The position numbers and the translations under genes were made by a program. The notes under the pieces were generated by a model. It searched no databases. It worked only from the letters and a program-made list of their open reading frames with translations, and was not told where the DNA came from. Source: an uncultured Algibacter sp. (GTDB lineage Bacteria > Bacteroidota > Bacteroidia > Flavobacteriales > Flavobacteriaceae). From it: a DNA stretch of 64,000 nt. Positions 51,904-61,594 of this stretch are shown here, in pieces. The DNA lies in the NCBI GenBank assembly GCA_937958265.1, contig CALGNX010000020.1, positions 1-64,000 on the forward strand. Direction: 5' to 3'. How positions within the stretch are numbered: position 1 is the first letter of the stretch; every line of letters starts with the position of its first letter.

Positions 51904-51960
51904 AGCAGTCTATTTAGTTATTATTAAAAAACAGTAAAATAAATTCAATTTTAGTTGAAG

Positions 51961-51994
51961 GCCTACTAAACTTTTAAGGTATAGTAGGTTTTTT
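51961..51994 (+). terminator. Terminator of the oxidase gene
   Basis: GCCTACTA...TAGTAGGTTTTTT. Confidence 0.75.
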
Positions 51995-52015
51995 GCTAAT
52001 ATAAATACCAATAAT

Positions 52016-52666
52016 ATGTTACCTAAAGGTTTTTTGTTCGATTTTGATGGAGTAGTGGTAGATAGTTTTGAAAGTCATAATTCGGCTTGGTCATCAGCAT
52101 TTAAAACGTTGTTTAATAAAGAGATTCCGGCTTTTCCTAAAAGTCATGCTGGTAAATCTCCTATGGTTATCTCAGAATATTTCTGTGGTACAATAGATAA
52201 AAAAACGCAAACTGAAGCTTTATACTTATTAAAAGATAAGCACTTGGATACACATTTTATCACACCAAAATTATTGCCTGGTGTACATGAGTTTACACGT
52301 TTCTTATCAAGTAAAAATATTCCTTATGGCATAGCTAGTAATGCAACAAAACAATTTTTAAAAAATAGTATTTACCATTTAAATTTAAATTTTCCTGCGG
52401 TATTTGGTGTGCAAGACTACGAAAAGCCAAAACCAGCACCAGAAGCTTATATGTCTCTAGCCAATGCTTTAAATATTCCAGTAACGCATTACAAAGATGT
52501 TTGGGTGTTTGAAGATAGTTTAACAGGAACAACAGCAGCAAAGTTAGCCGGTATGGTACCTATTGGAATACTCACACAATACTCGGAAAAAGAACTTAAA
52601 GAAGCCGGAAGTAAATTGTGTTTTCCTACGCTTTTAGAGGCTTTTAATTATATTAATAATTTATAA
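52016..52666 (+). CDS. HAD family hydrolase (beta-phosphoglucomutase-like)
   Basis: GFLFDFDGVVVDSFESH, YGIASNATKQFLKNS, VFGVQDYEKPKPAPEAY, VFEDSLTGTTAAKLAGM. Confidence 0.92.
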   Translation: MLPKGFLFDFDGVVVDSFESHNSAWSSAFKTLFNKEIPAFPKSHAGKSPMVISEYFCGTIDKKTQTEALYLLKDKHLDTHFITPKLLPGVHEFTRFLSSKNIPYGIASNATKQFLKNSIYHLNLNFPAVFGVQDYEKPKPAPEAYMSLANALNIPVTHYKDVWVFEDSLTGTTAAKLAGMVPIGILTQYSEKELKEAGSKLCFPTLLEAFNYINNL

Positions 52667-53140
52667 TTCCATCTTAGCCTAGTTTAAGTAATAAGTGCAA
52701 TTGGCCAAATAAATGTAAATTTTTATATTTTAAGGTTTGCCTCATTAAATTCTAATGAATAAGGTTCGTGCTTGTTTATAAGGGAATGTAAGCTCAAAAT
52801 TATCGAATATGTAAGTAGAAACTCATCTGACTTTTCGGTTAACAATGAAATAAAAAAAATGAGGTATATGGTAAATATATTTAATTTTTTTTCATGTAAA
52901 TAAAAAAAATGAAAAGTTAGATTTGTCTATATTTTTGCGAATAAAAGGAGCAAAAAGGATTATTACTTACTCTTATATTTAATAGATATATAGGTTTTTA
53001 AAAAAAAGAGATTAAGGACATTAAAATTATTGTAATCAATTTAAGAAATACTCATTATTTTTTTTAAGTAGGTTTCTTTATTTTTAAATTATGACTATAG
53101 TTTTAATACTTTTGCACAAACATAATAGCAGCATTATAAA

Positions 53141-53437
53141 ATGGCAAGACGAAACAATGAAAATTTAAGTATTAGCGACGCTTTAAAAGTATTTGTTGAA
53201 ACCAATAAACTTGAAAAAGGTTTAGATAAGGTTAACGTTGCCGATGCTTGGGTAAAACTTATGGGAAATGGGGTAAATAACTACACAACAGCTGTAAGTT
53301 TAGAGCGCGGTGTATTATTTGTACAGTTAAGTTCTAGTGTCTTAAGAGAAGAGTTAAGCTATGGTAAACAGAAAATAGTTAATATGCTTAATGAAGATTT
53401 AGGGAAAGAAATTATTAAAAAACTGATTTTAAGGTGA
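53141..53437 (+). CDS. DUF721 (DciA-like) domain protein
   Basis: DALKVFVETNKLEKGLDKVNVADAWVKLMG...LFVQLSSSVLREELSYGKQKIVNMLNEDLGKEIIKKLILR. Confidence 0.88.
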   Translation: MARRNNENLSISDALKVFVETNKLEKGLDKVNVADAWVKLMGNGVNNYTTAVSLERGVLFVQLSSSVLREELSYGKQKIVNMLNEDLGKEIIKKLILR

Positions 53438-53535
53438 TTAATAATGATTAATGAGATTAAAATTTTTGTAAAAAGTTTTAAGATTATTAAATTTTATATT
53501 ATATTTGTTACTTAATATATTATAATACAAATACA

Positions 53536-53727
53536 ATGAGTAAAGGTACCGTAAAATTTTTCAATGATTCTAAAGGTTTTGGATTCATTACTGAAGATGA
53601 CAACAACAAAGAGCATTTCGTACACATTTCAGGACTTATCGATGAAATTCGTGAAGGTGATGTTGTAGAATTCGATCTACAAGAAGGTAGAAAAGGATTA
53701 AACGCCGTAAACGTAAAAGTAGTCTAA
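53536..53727 (+). CDS. Cold shock domain protein
   Basis: MSKGTVKFFNDSKGFGFITEDDNNKEHFVHISGL. Confidence 0.96.
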   Translation: MSKGTVKFFNDSKGFGFITEDDNNKEHFVHISGLIDEIREGDVVEFDLQEGRKGLNAVNVKVV

Positions 53728-53754
53728 TTATATACTATTTAACAATTACAATTT

Positions 53755-53787
53755 AAAGCCTATCATTTATTTGATAGGCTTTTTTGT
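53755..53787 (+). terminator. Terminator of the cold shock gene
   Basis: AAAGCCTATCA-tttatt-TGATAGGCTTTTTT. Confidence 0.88.
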
Positions 53788-54221
53788 TTAAATAGCCTAC
53801 AGATTATAGCCTTTATGCGTGTGTTTTAAATAATTTTGTAATTGCTAGCAAGTACGTAAGGAAAAGAGTTTTTTTGTTTCTCTACAACTTTATTTTATAA
53901 CACACGATTTTAATAAGTGCTTGGTGTGTTTATTATTCTTTAAAAATACTACTTAGTAGATTTCGAATTCTAAAAGTGTAAAAGTAGATGTAATGAGCCT
54001 AGAAGTATTATATTTAGACAGGCATTTGAGTGTTTAATTTATTTTAAAACCGTGTAATTCTGTTTAGTATGATAACAAATATGGTTTATTATTTATACAA
54101 ATATTAAATTAATATTACAGTAATAATTATATGCTAAAAAAAGAGTTAAACCATTAATAAAATTATTTTGGGTACAAGGATGGGGTAATGCAATAACTGT
54201 ATTAAAAAAAAGTAATTAAAA

Positions 54222-54256
54222 ATAAAAATTCCGCAAATTAATTGCGGAATTTCTAT
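54222..54256 (-). terminator. Terminator of ndk
   Basis: AAATTCCGCAA-attaa-TTGCGGAATTT, minus-strand U-rich 3' side. Confidence 0.8.
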
Positions 54257-54285
54257 TTTATGAGAAATCTAATACTATTACATTA

Positions 54286-54705
54286 TTAAAATTGTTCTCT
54301 TCCTGAAAAATGAAAAGCAGCCTCAATAGCAGCATTATCATCACTATCACTTCCATGTACAGCATTTTCACTTATAGAATCTGCATACATTTTTCTAATA
54401 GTGCCTTCAGCAGCATCATTAGGGTTTGTCGCACCAATTAAGGCTCTAAAATCTTCAACAGCATTTTCTTTTTCTAAAATAGCTGCAACTACAGGACCAC
54501 GTGTCATATACTCCACTAATTCTCCAAAGAAAGGGCGCTCCTTATGTACTGCGTAAAATGCCTGAGCATCTGCCGTAGTCATTTGGGTTAATTTTAAAGC
54601 TAAAATTTTAAAACCTGAAGTTGAAATTTTTTCTAATATTGCCCCGATGTGTTGTTTCTCAACAGCATCTGGCTTAAGCATTGTAAATGTTCTATTTGTT
54701 GCCAT
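54286..54705 (-). CDS. ndk: Nucleoside-diphosphate kinase
   Basis: [57 protein letters not shown]. Confidence 0.96.
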   Translation of the reverse strand: MATNRTFTMLKPDAVEKQHIGAILEKISTSGFKILALKLTQMTTADAQAFYAVHKERPFFGELVEYMTRGPVVAAILEKENAVEDFRALIGATNPNDAAEGTIRKMYADSISENAVHGSDSDDNAAIEAAFHFSGREQF

Positions 54706-54793
54706 TTATTTTAATTTATTTGCACGCAAAAGTAATCTATTTCTATGAAATTGCAACACTACCAATTTTAAAAAAATTGTATCTTCGCTAACT

Positions 54794-55813
54794 ATGAATA
54801 AGCAAGATATTACGAGCATAAAACAATTGTTAGCTGTAAAGCAAAATATTGTAATTGTACCTCATAAAAATCCAGATGGCGACGCTATTGGATCTACTTT
54901 GGGTTTATACCATTATTTGTCTAAAGGTGGCCATAATGTTAACGTTTTAGTACCGAATGATTACCCTACATTCTTAAAATGGATTCCAGGAAGTGATATG
55001 ATTTTAAGGCATGATTCACAAACAAAATTGTGTGAAAACTTAATTAATAATGCCGATATTATTTTTACTTTAGATTTTAATGCCTTTCATAGAACAGGAA
55101 ATATGGAAGCTGTTTTAAGTAACAGTAATGCTATAAAAATAATGATTGACCACCACCAGGCGCCAGATAACTATGCCAAATTTACGTATAGCGATGTTGG
55201 TATGAGTAGCACCTGCGAAATGGTTTACCATTTTATGGATAAATTAGGAGATACCAGTTTACTCGATTCTAATATTGCAACAGCCTTATATGTTGGAATA
55301 ATGACAGATACAGGATCTTTTAGGTTCCGCTCAACCACCAGTACAACACACGATGTTATAGCCAAGTTAATAGAAAACGGCGCAGATAATACAACCATTC
55401 ATAATAATGTGTTTGATAGAAATAGTTATAACAGCCTACAATTATTAGGTTGCGCTTTAACAAATTTAAGAGTTGTTCCAGAATCTAGAACGGCTTATAT
55501 AACACTATCTCAAGAAGAACTTCATAAGTACGATTATAAAAAAGGAGATACTGAAGGTATTGTTAATTATGGTTTATCATTAGATAATGTGGTTTTAGCA
55601 GCTATATTTATTGAGGATAAAAATGAAGGTATTATAAAAATTTCATTACGCTCAAAAGGAAATTTTTCGGTTAATGAAATGTCTAGATCTTATTTTGAAG
55701 GTGGCGGTCATACCAATGCTGCCGGAGGAAAAAGTGACTTATCCTTAAAGGAAACCGTTGAAAAATTTATTAGTATATTGCCAAGCTACCAAAAAGTACT
55801 AAACAATGAATAA
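54794..55813 (+). CDS. DHH/DHHA1 phosphoesterase (NrnA-like oligoribonuclease/pAp phosphatase)
   Basis: IVPHKNPDGDAIGSTLGLYHYL, MIDHHQAP, YVGIMTDTGSFRF, GGGHTNAAGGKS. Confidence 0.92.
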   Translation: MNKQDITSIKQLLAVKQNIVIVPHKNPDGDAIGSTLGLYHYLSKGGHNVNVLVPNDYPTFLKWIPGSDMILRHDSQTKLCENLINNADIIFTLDFNAFHRTGNMEAVLSNSNAIKIMIDHHQAPDNYAKFTYSDVGMSSTCEMVYHFMDKLGDTSLLDSNIATALYVGIMTDTGSFRFRSTTSTTHDVIAKLIENGADNTTIHNNVFDRNSYNSLQLLGCALTNLRVVPESRTAYITLSQEELHKYDYKKGDTEGIVNYGLSLDNVVLAAIFIEDKNEGIIKISLRSKGNFSVNEMSRSYFEGGGHTNAAGGKSDLSLKETVEKFISILPSYQKVLNNE

Positions 55814-56348
55814 ATTAATAATTATAGCTTCTGTTTTTCTTATGTTTGGTTGTAAAACACCTGAGGCCAGACGCCCTGTAACGGTTAAAACAGGATCTTT
55901 TATAAATTCATCTATCGAGCGTAACAAAAAACTTTATGCTAAAGAAAAAGTTGATTTTGAAGCTATAATGAATAATGAAGAGCACACTTATTTAGCTTCA
56001 AACAGTGGGTTTTGGTATTACTATAATAGTAAAATTGATATTGACACACTACAAACACCCCAATTTGGCGATATTGTTAACTTTAATTACAATGTTACAT
56101 CTATAAATGGCCAAGTTATATATTCAGCCGAAGTTTTAAAAACCCAAAATTATGCTATGGATAAACAGGAATTGTTTACGGGTTTGCGCGAAGGCTTAAA
56201 ACTAATGAAAACAGGAGAAACCATTACGTTTTTATTTCCTTCACAAAAAGCTTATGGCTACTATGGCGATACAAAAAAAATAGGCCGTAATGTGCCTTTA
56301 ATATGTAAAGTTACAGTTAATTCTATTACCCCAAATAAAACTAATTAG
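55806..56348 (+). CDS. gldI: Gliding motility-associated FKBP-type peptidyl-prolyl isomerase GldI
   Basis: Lipobox SVFLMFGCKT; FKBP-type domain GLREGLKLMKTGETITFLFPSQKAYGYYGD; overlaps preceding DHH gene. Confidence 0.82.
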   Translation: MNKLIIIASVFLMFGCKTPEARRPVTVKTGSFINSSIERNKKLYAKEKVDFEAIMNNEEHTYLASNSGFWYYYNSKIDIDTLQTPQFGDIVNFNYNVTSINGQVIYSAEVLKTQNYAMDKQELFTGLREGLKLMKTGETITFLFPSQKAYGYYGDTKKIGRNVPLICKVTVNSITPNKTN

Positions 56349-56349
56349 T

Positions 56350-57474
56350 ATGGTATTTAAAAGTGCAGTAAAAATATTAATTTTTCTTTTAGTATTAAAT
56401 TCAATCTCATGTAAAGCACGGTATCCAGATCTTGAAGATGGTTTGTATGCAGAATTTGTTACAAACAAAGGTGTTATGGTAGCTAAACTAGAACAAGAAA
56501 AAGCACCTATTACTGTTGCTAATTTTGTCTCTTTGGTAGAGGGTACTAATACTATGGTGAAAAAAGACTATAAAAATAATAGATTTTATGATGGTCTCAT
56601 ATTTCATCGTGTTATAAATAAATTTATGATACAAGGCGGAGATCCCTTAGGTACAGGGCAAGGCGGTCCTGGTTATAAATTTAGAGACGAATTTCATCCA
56701 GATTTAAAACATGATAAAGCGGGTATCCTATCAATGGCGAATTCTGGGCCAAACACCAATGGCAGTCAGTTTTTTATAACAGAATTGGCTAAGCCTTATT
56801 TGGATAATTCTTACAATGTTTTTGGAGAATTAATTTTAGGGTTAAATATTCAAGATTCGATCTCCAATGTAAAGGTTAACAATAATGATAAACCATTGGA
56901 TGATGTCGTTATTGAAAAGCTAACCATTATTCGAAAAGGAAAGTTAGCTAAAGATTTTGATGCTTCTGAAATTTTTGAAAATCATTTTGCAGAGGCAGAG
57001 CAGGCAGAGCAAGAAAAGAAAGCACAAGAAGAGGCTATATTAAAATCAACTTTAATTAAATTTAAAGCACAAAAAGCAAATGCAGTAGTTTTAAAATCTG
57101 GTTTAAAATATTTTGTAAATGAAAAAGGAATAGGAGCAGATTTAAAGGAAAATTCAAAAGCATTGGTACACTATGCGGTCTATTTTGAAGATGGAAAACT
57201 ACTTGAAACTAGTAATTTAGAAATTGCAAAAAAATGTGGTGCTGTAAACAATAAACGCAAATTAGCAGATAAATACCAACCCATTACCGCAGATATTGGA
57301 CCAGATGCAAAAATGATACCTGGTTTTAAAGAAGGTTTACAACAGTTAAGAGTTGGAGACAAAGCCACTTTATTTGTACCATATCATTTGGCTTATGGCG
57401 AATCTGGTAATCGTAGTATTCCCGGAAAATCTAATATTATTTTTGAAGTAGAGGTTTTAAAACTTTTAAAATAA
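56350..57474 (+). CDS. Dual-family peptidyl-prolyl isomerase: N-terminal cyclophilin + C-terminal FKBP lipoprotein
   Basis: Cyclophilin FYDGLIFHRVINKFMIQGGDPLGTGQGGPGYKFRDEFHPDLKHDKAGILSMANSGPNTNGSQFFIT and FKBP MIPGFKEGLQQLRVGDKATLFVPYHLAYGESGNRSIPGKSNIIFEVEVLKL. Confidence 0.93.
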   Translation: MVFKSAVKILIFLLVLNSISCKARYPDLEDGLYAEFVTNKGVMVAKLEQEKAPITVANFVSLVEGTNTMVKKDYKNNRFYDGLIFHRVINKFMIQGGDPLGTGQGGPGYKFRDEFHPDLKHDKAGILSMANSGPNTNGSQFFITELAKPYLDNSYNVFGELILGLNIQDSISNVKVNNNDKPLDDVVIEKLTIIRKGKLAKDFDASEIFENHFAEAEQAEQEKKAQEEAILKSTLIKFKAQKANAVVLKSGLKYFVNEKGIGADLKENSKALVHYAVYFEDGKLLETSNLEIAKKCGAVNNKRKLADKYQPITADIGPDAKMIPGFKEGLQQLRVGDKATLFVPYHLAYGESGNRSIPGKSNIIFEVEVLKLLK

Positions 57475-57583
57475 TTTTTTGTAAAGAATATATTTCATCA
57501 AAATTTATTCGATTTCAACCAAATGTTAATTTCTAGAATTAAAGTTCACTTAATACCCTAAAATAATTTAATCGATTAAACTT

Positions 57584-58510
57584 ATGCATTTATTAAAATT
57601 TAATTGGAACCCAATAACAGGTATTGATATTGTTGGGAATTTCAAAATTCATTTTTACAGCTTAATGTGGGTTGTTGCTTTTATATTAGGATGGTATATT
57701 ATGAAACGGATTTTTACTAAGGAGAAAGTATCCTTAGATTATTTAGACCCGTTATTTATGTATACTGTTTTATCAACAATGCTAGGAGCGAGGCTAGGGC
57801 ATGTTTTGTTTTATCAATCGGAATTAATTCAAGACGATTTTTTTAGTATATTTCTCCCTTTTAGTTTTAAAAATGGTTTTGAATTTACAGGTTTTCAAGG
57901 GTTAGCCAGCCATGGCGCAGCTATTGGAATTATTATAGGGATGTACTTATATAGAAGAAAATATAACTATAAATCTGTACTTTGGATTCTAGATCGCCTT
58001 GTAATAACAGTAGCAGCTGGAGCTATTTTTATTAGAATTGGAAACTTTATTAATTCTGAAATTATAGGTAAAGTTACAGAATCTGGTTTTGGTGTTCGTT
58101 TTATTCAAGACGAGTACTATAAGAGCCAAATTATGAAGCTTACAGGTATTAACGATTTAAGAAAAGCATATCTTGCAGTTACAGAAAATTCTCAATTTCA
58201 AAACTTATTAGAAGCTGTTCCGTACAGACATCCTTCGCAGCTTTACGAATCGTTTTGTTATATATTCGTATTTATAATTTTATTGTATTTGTATGTGAAA
58301 ACCACAAAAAAAGATCAATCAGGGTTTTTATTTGGTCTATTTTTGGTTCTACTTTGGACAATCCGGTTCTTCATCGAATTTACTAAAGAGCCACAAGGAG
58401 AAGAATATATAAACTGGTTTAGTTTAAATACCGGGCAGTGGTTAAGTATTCCGTTTGTGTTAATTGGTTTGTACTTTATGTTTGGATATAAAAAAGGAAG
58501 TATAGATTAA
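57584..58510 (+). CDS. lgt: Prolipoprotein diacylglyceryl transferase
   Basis: HFYSLMWVVAFILGWYIM, GARLGHVLFYQ, GLASHGAAIGIIIGMYLY, RIGNFINSEIIGKVTE, HPSQLYES. Confidence 0.95.
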   Translation: MHLLKFNWNPITGIDIVGNFKIHFYSLMWVVAFILGWYIMKRIFTKEKVSLDYLDPLFMYTVLSTMLGARLGHVLFYQSELIQDDFFSIFLPFSFKNGFEFTGFQGLASHGAAIGIIIGMYLYRRKYNYKSVLWILDRLVITVAAGAIFIRIGNFINSEIIGKVTESGFGVRFIQDEYYKSQIMKLTGINDLRKAYLAVTENSQFQNLLEAVPYRHPSQLYESFCYIFVFIILLYLYVKTTKKDQSGFLFGLFLVLLWTIRFFIEFTKEPQGEEYINWFSLNTGQWLSIPFVLIGLYFMFGYKKGSID

Positions 58511-58520
58511 CTCGTAAACC

Positions 58521-58591
58521 GGTTTGATCCCATTTCAACCTTACTTATACTGGTTAAAAGGTATAAATAAGGTTTAAAATGGGATTAAACC
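58521..58591. repeat. Long imperfect inverted repeat (about 30-bp stem) in the lgt/arsB convergent gap
   Basis: GGTTTGATCCCATTTCAACCTTACTTATAC-tggttaaaag-GTATAAATAAGGTTTAAAATGGGATTAAACC. Confidence 0.85.
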
Positions 58592-58696
58592 TAAACTTTA
58601 AGCTCAGATAAATTTAGTTCGTTTTTTCTATCTATTTTAAATTAGTTATTCAGTTAAAATATTTTTTTCAAGTATTAATTCTGTAGGTGTAGGGCT

Positions 58697-59743
58697 TTAA
58701 ATATCAGTGTTTCCATAATACTTTTTGCGCAACCAAAAGGAAACTCGAACCAATAAAATCAATGCAGGCACTTCAACCAAAGGACCAATTACGCCTGCAA
58801 ATGCTTGACCTGAATTCAATCCGAAAACTGCAATTGCAACTGCAATAGCCAATTCAAAATTATTTCCTGCTGCTGTAAATGCTACTGAAGCTGTTTTGTC
58901 ATATTCTGCACCCGATGCTTTAGTAAAGAAAAAACCAATTATAAACATTAACGTAAAATAAATAAGTAAAGGTATTGCAATTATTAAAACGTCCATTGGA
59001 ATTTCTACAATCAATTCTCCTTTTAGTGAGAACATAACTACGATGGTAAATAAAAGTGCTATTAAAGTTATTGGCGAAATTGTTGGAATGAATTTATTTG
59101 TATACCAATCTTCGCTTTTAAGTTTTACTAAAATTAATCTGCTTAAAATTCCCATCACGAAAGGAATACCTAAATAAATAGCTATACTTTCTGCAATTTT
59201 TCCGATTGAAATATCTACAATCGCTCCTTTAAATCCAAAATAAGGTGGTAGAATTGTGATAAAAAGCCAAGCATAAAAACTATATGCAAATACTTGAAAA
59301 ACACTGTTTAATGCAACCAAACCTGCTCCATATTCGCTACTTCCTTCAGCAAGGTCGTTCCAAACCAAGACCATTGCAATACAACGGGCTAAACCAATTA
59401 AAATAAGACCGACCATATATTCGGGATAATCTCGTAAAAATGTAATTGCTAAAACAAACATTAAAACAGGACCAATTATCCAATTAAGAATAAGTGAAAT
59501 AGAAAGGATTTTTGTGTTTTTAAAAACCTTTGGTAATAATCTGTAATTAACCTTTGCCAAAGGTGGGTACATCATTAAAATTAAACCAATTGCAATAGGA
59601 ATATTTGTAGTTCCGCTACTAAATGCGTTTATAATGTTTGGAAATGTTGGAATAAAATAACCAAGTCCAACTCCTATTGCCATTGCTACAAATATCCAAA
59701 GTGTTAAATTTCTATCCAGAAAACTTAATTTTTTTGAAGGCAT
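58697..59743 (-). CDS. ACR3 family arsenite efflux transporter
   Basis: [84 protein letters not shown]. Confidence 0.95.
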   Translation of the reverse strand: MPSKKLSFLDRNLTLWIFVAMAIGVGLGYFIPTFPNIINAFSSGTTNIPIAIGLILMMYPPLAKVNYRLLPKVFKNTKILSISLILNWIIGPVLMFVLAITFLRDYPEYMVGLILIGLARCIAMVLVWNDLAEGSSEYGAGLVALNSVFQVFAYSFYAWLFITILPPYFGFKGAIVDISIGKIAESIAIYLGIPFVMGILSRLILVKLKSEDWYTNKFIPTISPITLIALLFTIVVMFSLKGELIVEIPMDVLIIAIPLLIYFTLMFIIGFFFTKASGAEYDKTASVAFTAAGNNFELAIAVAIAVFGLNSGQAFAGVIGPLVEVPALILLVRVSFWLRKKYYGNTDI

Positions 59744-59746
59744 TTT

Positions 59747-60379
59747 TTAAGAGTTTATTTGAGAAAAAACGTAATACATTTCGGTAGCTATTTGCATACT
59801 TCTTTCATTGTACTTTTCTGCTTGTTGTGGTGTGTTATCGAATACTTTTGGATCTTCAAAAGTTATTGGAATACGTTTTTCTGCACCTGTAATAAAAGGA
59901 CAGCCGCCATCGGCTTGCGAGCAAGTCATAATCGCTACAAATTCATATTTTGGATTAAATTCATCATCTAATTTTTTTGAAAACCCTATTATTGGATGTT
60001 CGTTGTTAGCATATTTAATGCTGTAAATTGGGTTCTCTTTTTTTGAAATCGTTTCTATCTGAAATCCTGAATTTTGTAAAGTTTCTGCAACCATTGGAAA
60101 AAGTGCGGTGCTTTCTGTTCCACCCGAATAACAAAAAACGTTTTTTATATTGAAATAATGGGCCATTGTTTGTGCCCAAACTTGAGATAAATGACTTCTT
60201 CGGGAGTTGTGAGTACAAATAAAATTAATTCGAATGTCTTTGTTTTTGGATACTTTGGACTGAATATAATCAGTTAGTGGTTGTAAAACACCCTTTCGCT
60301 TGTTTAAAATTGTTTGTGGGTCTAATTTTTTTATTAAATTTTCTATTTCTAGAAATAGATTAGTTTGTTTTGTTATCAT
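59747..60379 (-). CDS. Low-molecular-weight PTP-fold arsenate reductase-like protein
   Basis: NFICTHNSRRSHLSQVWAQTMAHYF (CX5R loop), VAIMTCSQADGGCPFITGAEKRIPITFEDPKVFDNT. Confidence 0.9.
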   Translation of the reverse strand: MITKQTNLFLEIENLIKKLDPQTILNKRKGVLQPLTDYIQSKVSKNKDIRINFICTHNSRRSHLSQVWAQTMAHYFNIKNVFCYSGGTESTALFPMVAETLQNSGFQIETISKKENPIYSIKYANNEHPIIGFSKKLDDEFNPKYEFVAIMTCSQADGGCPFITGAEKRIPITFEDPKVFDNTPQQAEKYNERSMQIATEMYYVFSQINS

Positions 60380-60403
60380 GTTTTTATAAAATTTAAATAA
60401 CTT

Positions 60404-60871
60404 TTAGCAGCAGTTTCCATTTGGTGAACAACAAGACTCATCATTTAATGCGGATAATTTTACTTTGGTTTTTTCTACTGGAATTCCGCAATTATCCTTT
60501 GCTAAGCAGTCAGTTTGTTTGTTAGTTAATAAGAAATTTTGCCCGTCAAAATCAAGTCCGAATTTTCCAATCGTATCCGCTTGATATTCTACTTCTATTT
60601 CTAAATCAGCTATTTTTAAAACCTTTTCGGAAAGTTTAATAATATTCAATAGCTTTTCGGGGTGTAATCTGTGGTCGTAGTCGTTTGCATTCCAAAGTTG
60701 AAAGTTTACAACGTCTTCTTTTCTTTCGGTACCGCCACAATCGATAAAATGTTTTGTTATTTTGCCTACTTCTGTAACGTGAAAGTGATTAGGCACTAAG
60801 TCTCCGTTTGGTAGTTGAAAACTTATAGTTTGTAGTTCTTTTAATGCTAATTTTACCTGTGATAACTTCAT
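60404..60871 (-). CDS. DUF6428-like protein associated with the ars operon
   Basis: LPNGDLVPNHFHVTEVGKITKHFIDCGGTERKEDVVNFQLW; Cys-rich C-terminus ESCCSPNGNCC. Confidence 0.85.
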   Translation of the reverse strand: MKLSQVKLALKELQTISFQLPNGDLVPNHFHVTEVGKITKHFIDCGGTERKEDVVNFQLWNANDYDHRLHPEKLLNIIKLSEKVLKIADLEIEVEYQADTIGKFGLDFDGQNFLLTNKQTDCLAKDNCGIPVEKTKVKLSALNDESCCSPNGNCC

Positions 60872-60919
60872 AACTATATTTGTTTATTGCGATTATACGA
60901 TTAATGAGTTTAAATTTTT

Positions 60920-61252
60920 TTAGCAACAATCCGATTTTTCAGTTATATCTTGATTTAAAAATTCGTTCATTATTGTTTTCATTTTAGTCCAATTCTCTGC
61001 ATGAATACAGTAACATACACTTGTGCCTTCAACATTTCCTTTAATTAAACCTAAATGTTTTAGTTCTTTTAAATGCTGTGAGATTGTTGGTTGCGCTAAT
61101 CCAATTTCGTTTACCAAATCGCCGCAAACACAAGCGTTAATTTTAAATAAATGTTGTAAAATTGCTACTCTTGCCGGATGTCCGAATACTTTTGCCAAAA
61201 GAGAAATTTTATTCTGTTTGTCGGTAAACATTTCAGTTTTAGCTAATCCCAT
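60920..61252 (-). CDS. ArsR/SmtB family metalloregulator
   Basis: ALIFKINACVCGDLVNEIGLAQPTISQHLKELKHLGLIKG-type winged helix with ACVCGDL metal-binding motif. Confidence 0.93.
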   Translation of the reverse strand: MGLAKTEMFTDKQNKISLLAKVFGHPARVAILQHLFKINACVCGDLVNEIGLAQPTISQHLKELKHLGLIKGNVEGTSVCYCIHAENWTKMKTIMNEFLNQDITEKSDCC

Positions 61253-61395
61253 TTTTTTTATTTATTATCATTACATTGTAATATTACGATTAATAATTAA
61301 ATGTTCAAAATTTTTGGGCTTTGAAAAAAAACAACACTACTGTTTTACTCTTGGTTTTTTATTGTGTATCTCTTGTGATTAAATCAATTTTAAAA

Positions 61396-61542
61396 TTATA
61401 GATACAAGGTTTTATCAACTAAATAATTTTTAAGCTCATCGTTTATAATTACTAAACGTGACGATTCAGCTAATCGAAAAATTGCCGCATTGCCTGCCTT
61501 ATCAGGGTCAATTGTAAATCGCTCTAAAAAAAGTGGGTCTTT
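61396..61542 (-). pseudogene. C-terminal gene remnant (possibly Imm11/DUF1629-like)
   Basis: Minus strand reads KDPLFLERFTIDPDKAGNAAIFRLAESSRLVIINDELKNYLVDKTLYL* after an in-frame TAG, no start codon. Confidence 0.5.
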
Positions 61543-61594
61543 CTAGCGGTTTAGTATTAGGGTTGTAAGCTTTAACGCCTATCTATTTCTTCTT

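Noticed and set aside
61549-61577. TTTAGTATTAGGGTTGTAAGCTTTAACGCC resembling a collapsed copy of the dispersed element
   Set aside because: Only short partial similarity to both arms; too degenerate to call without a genome-wide model.
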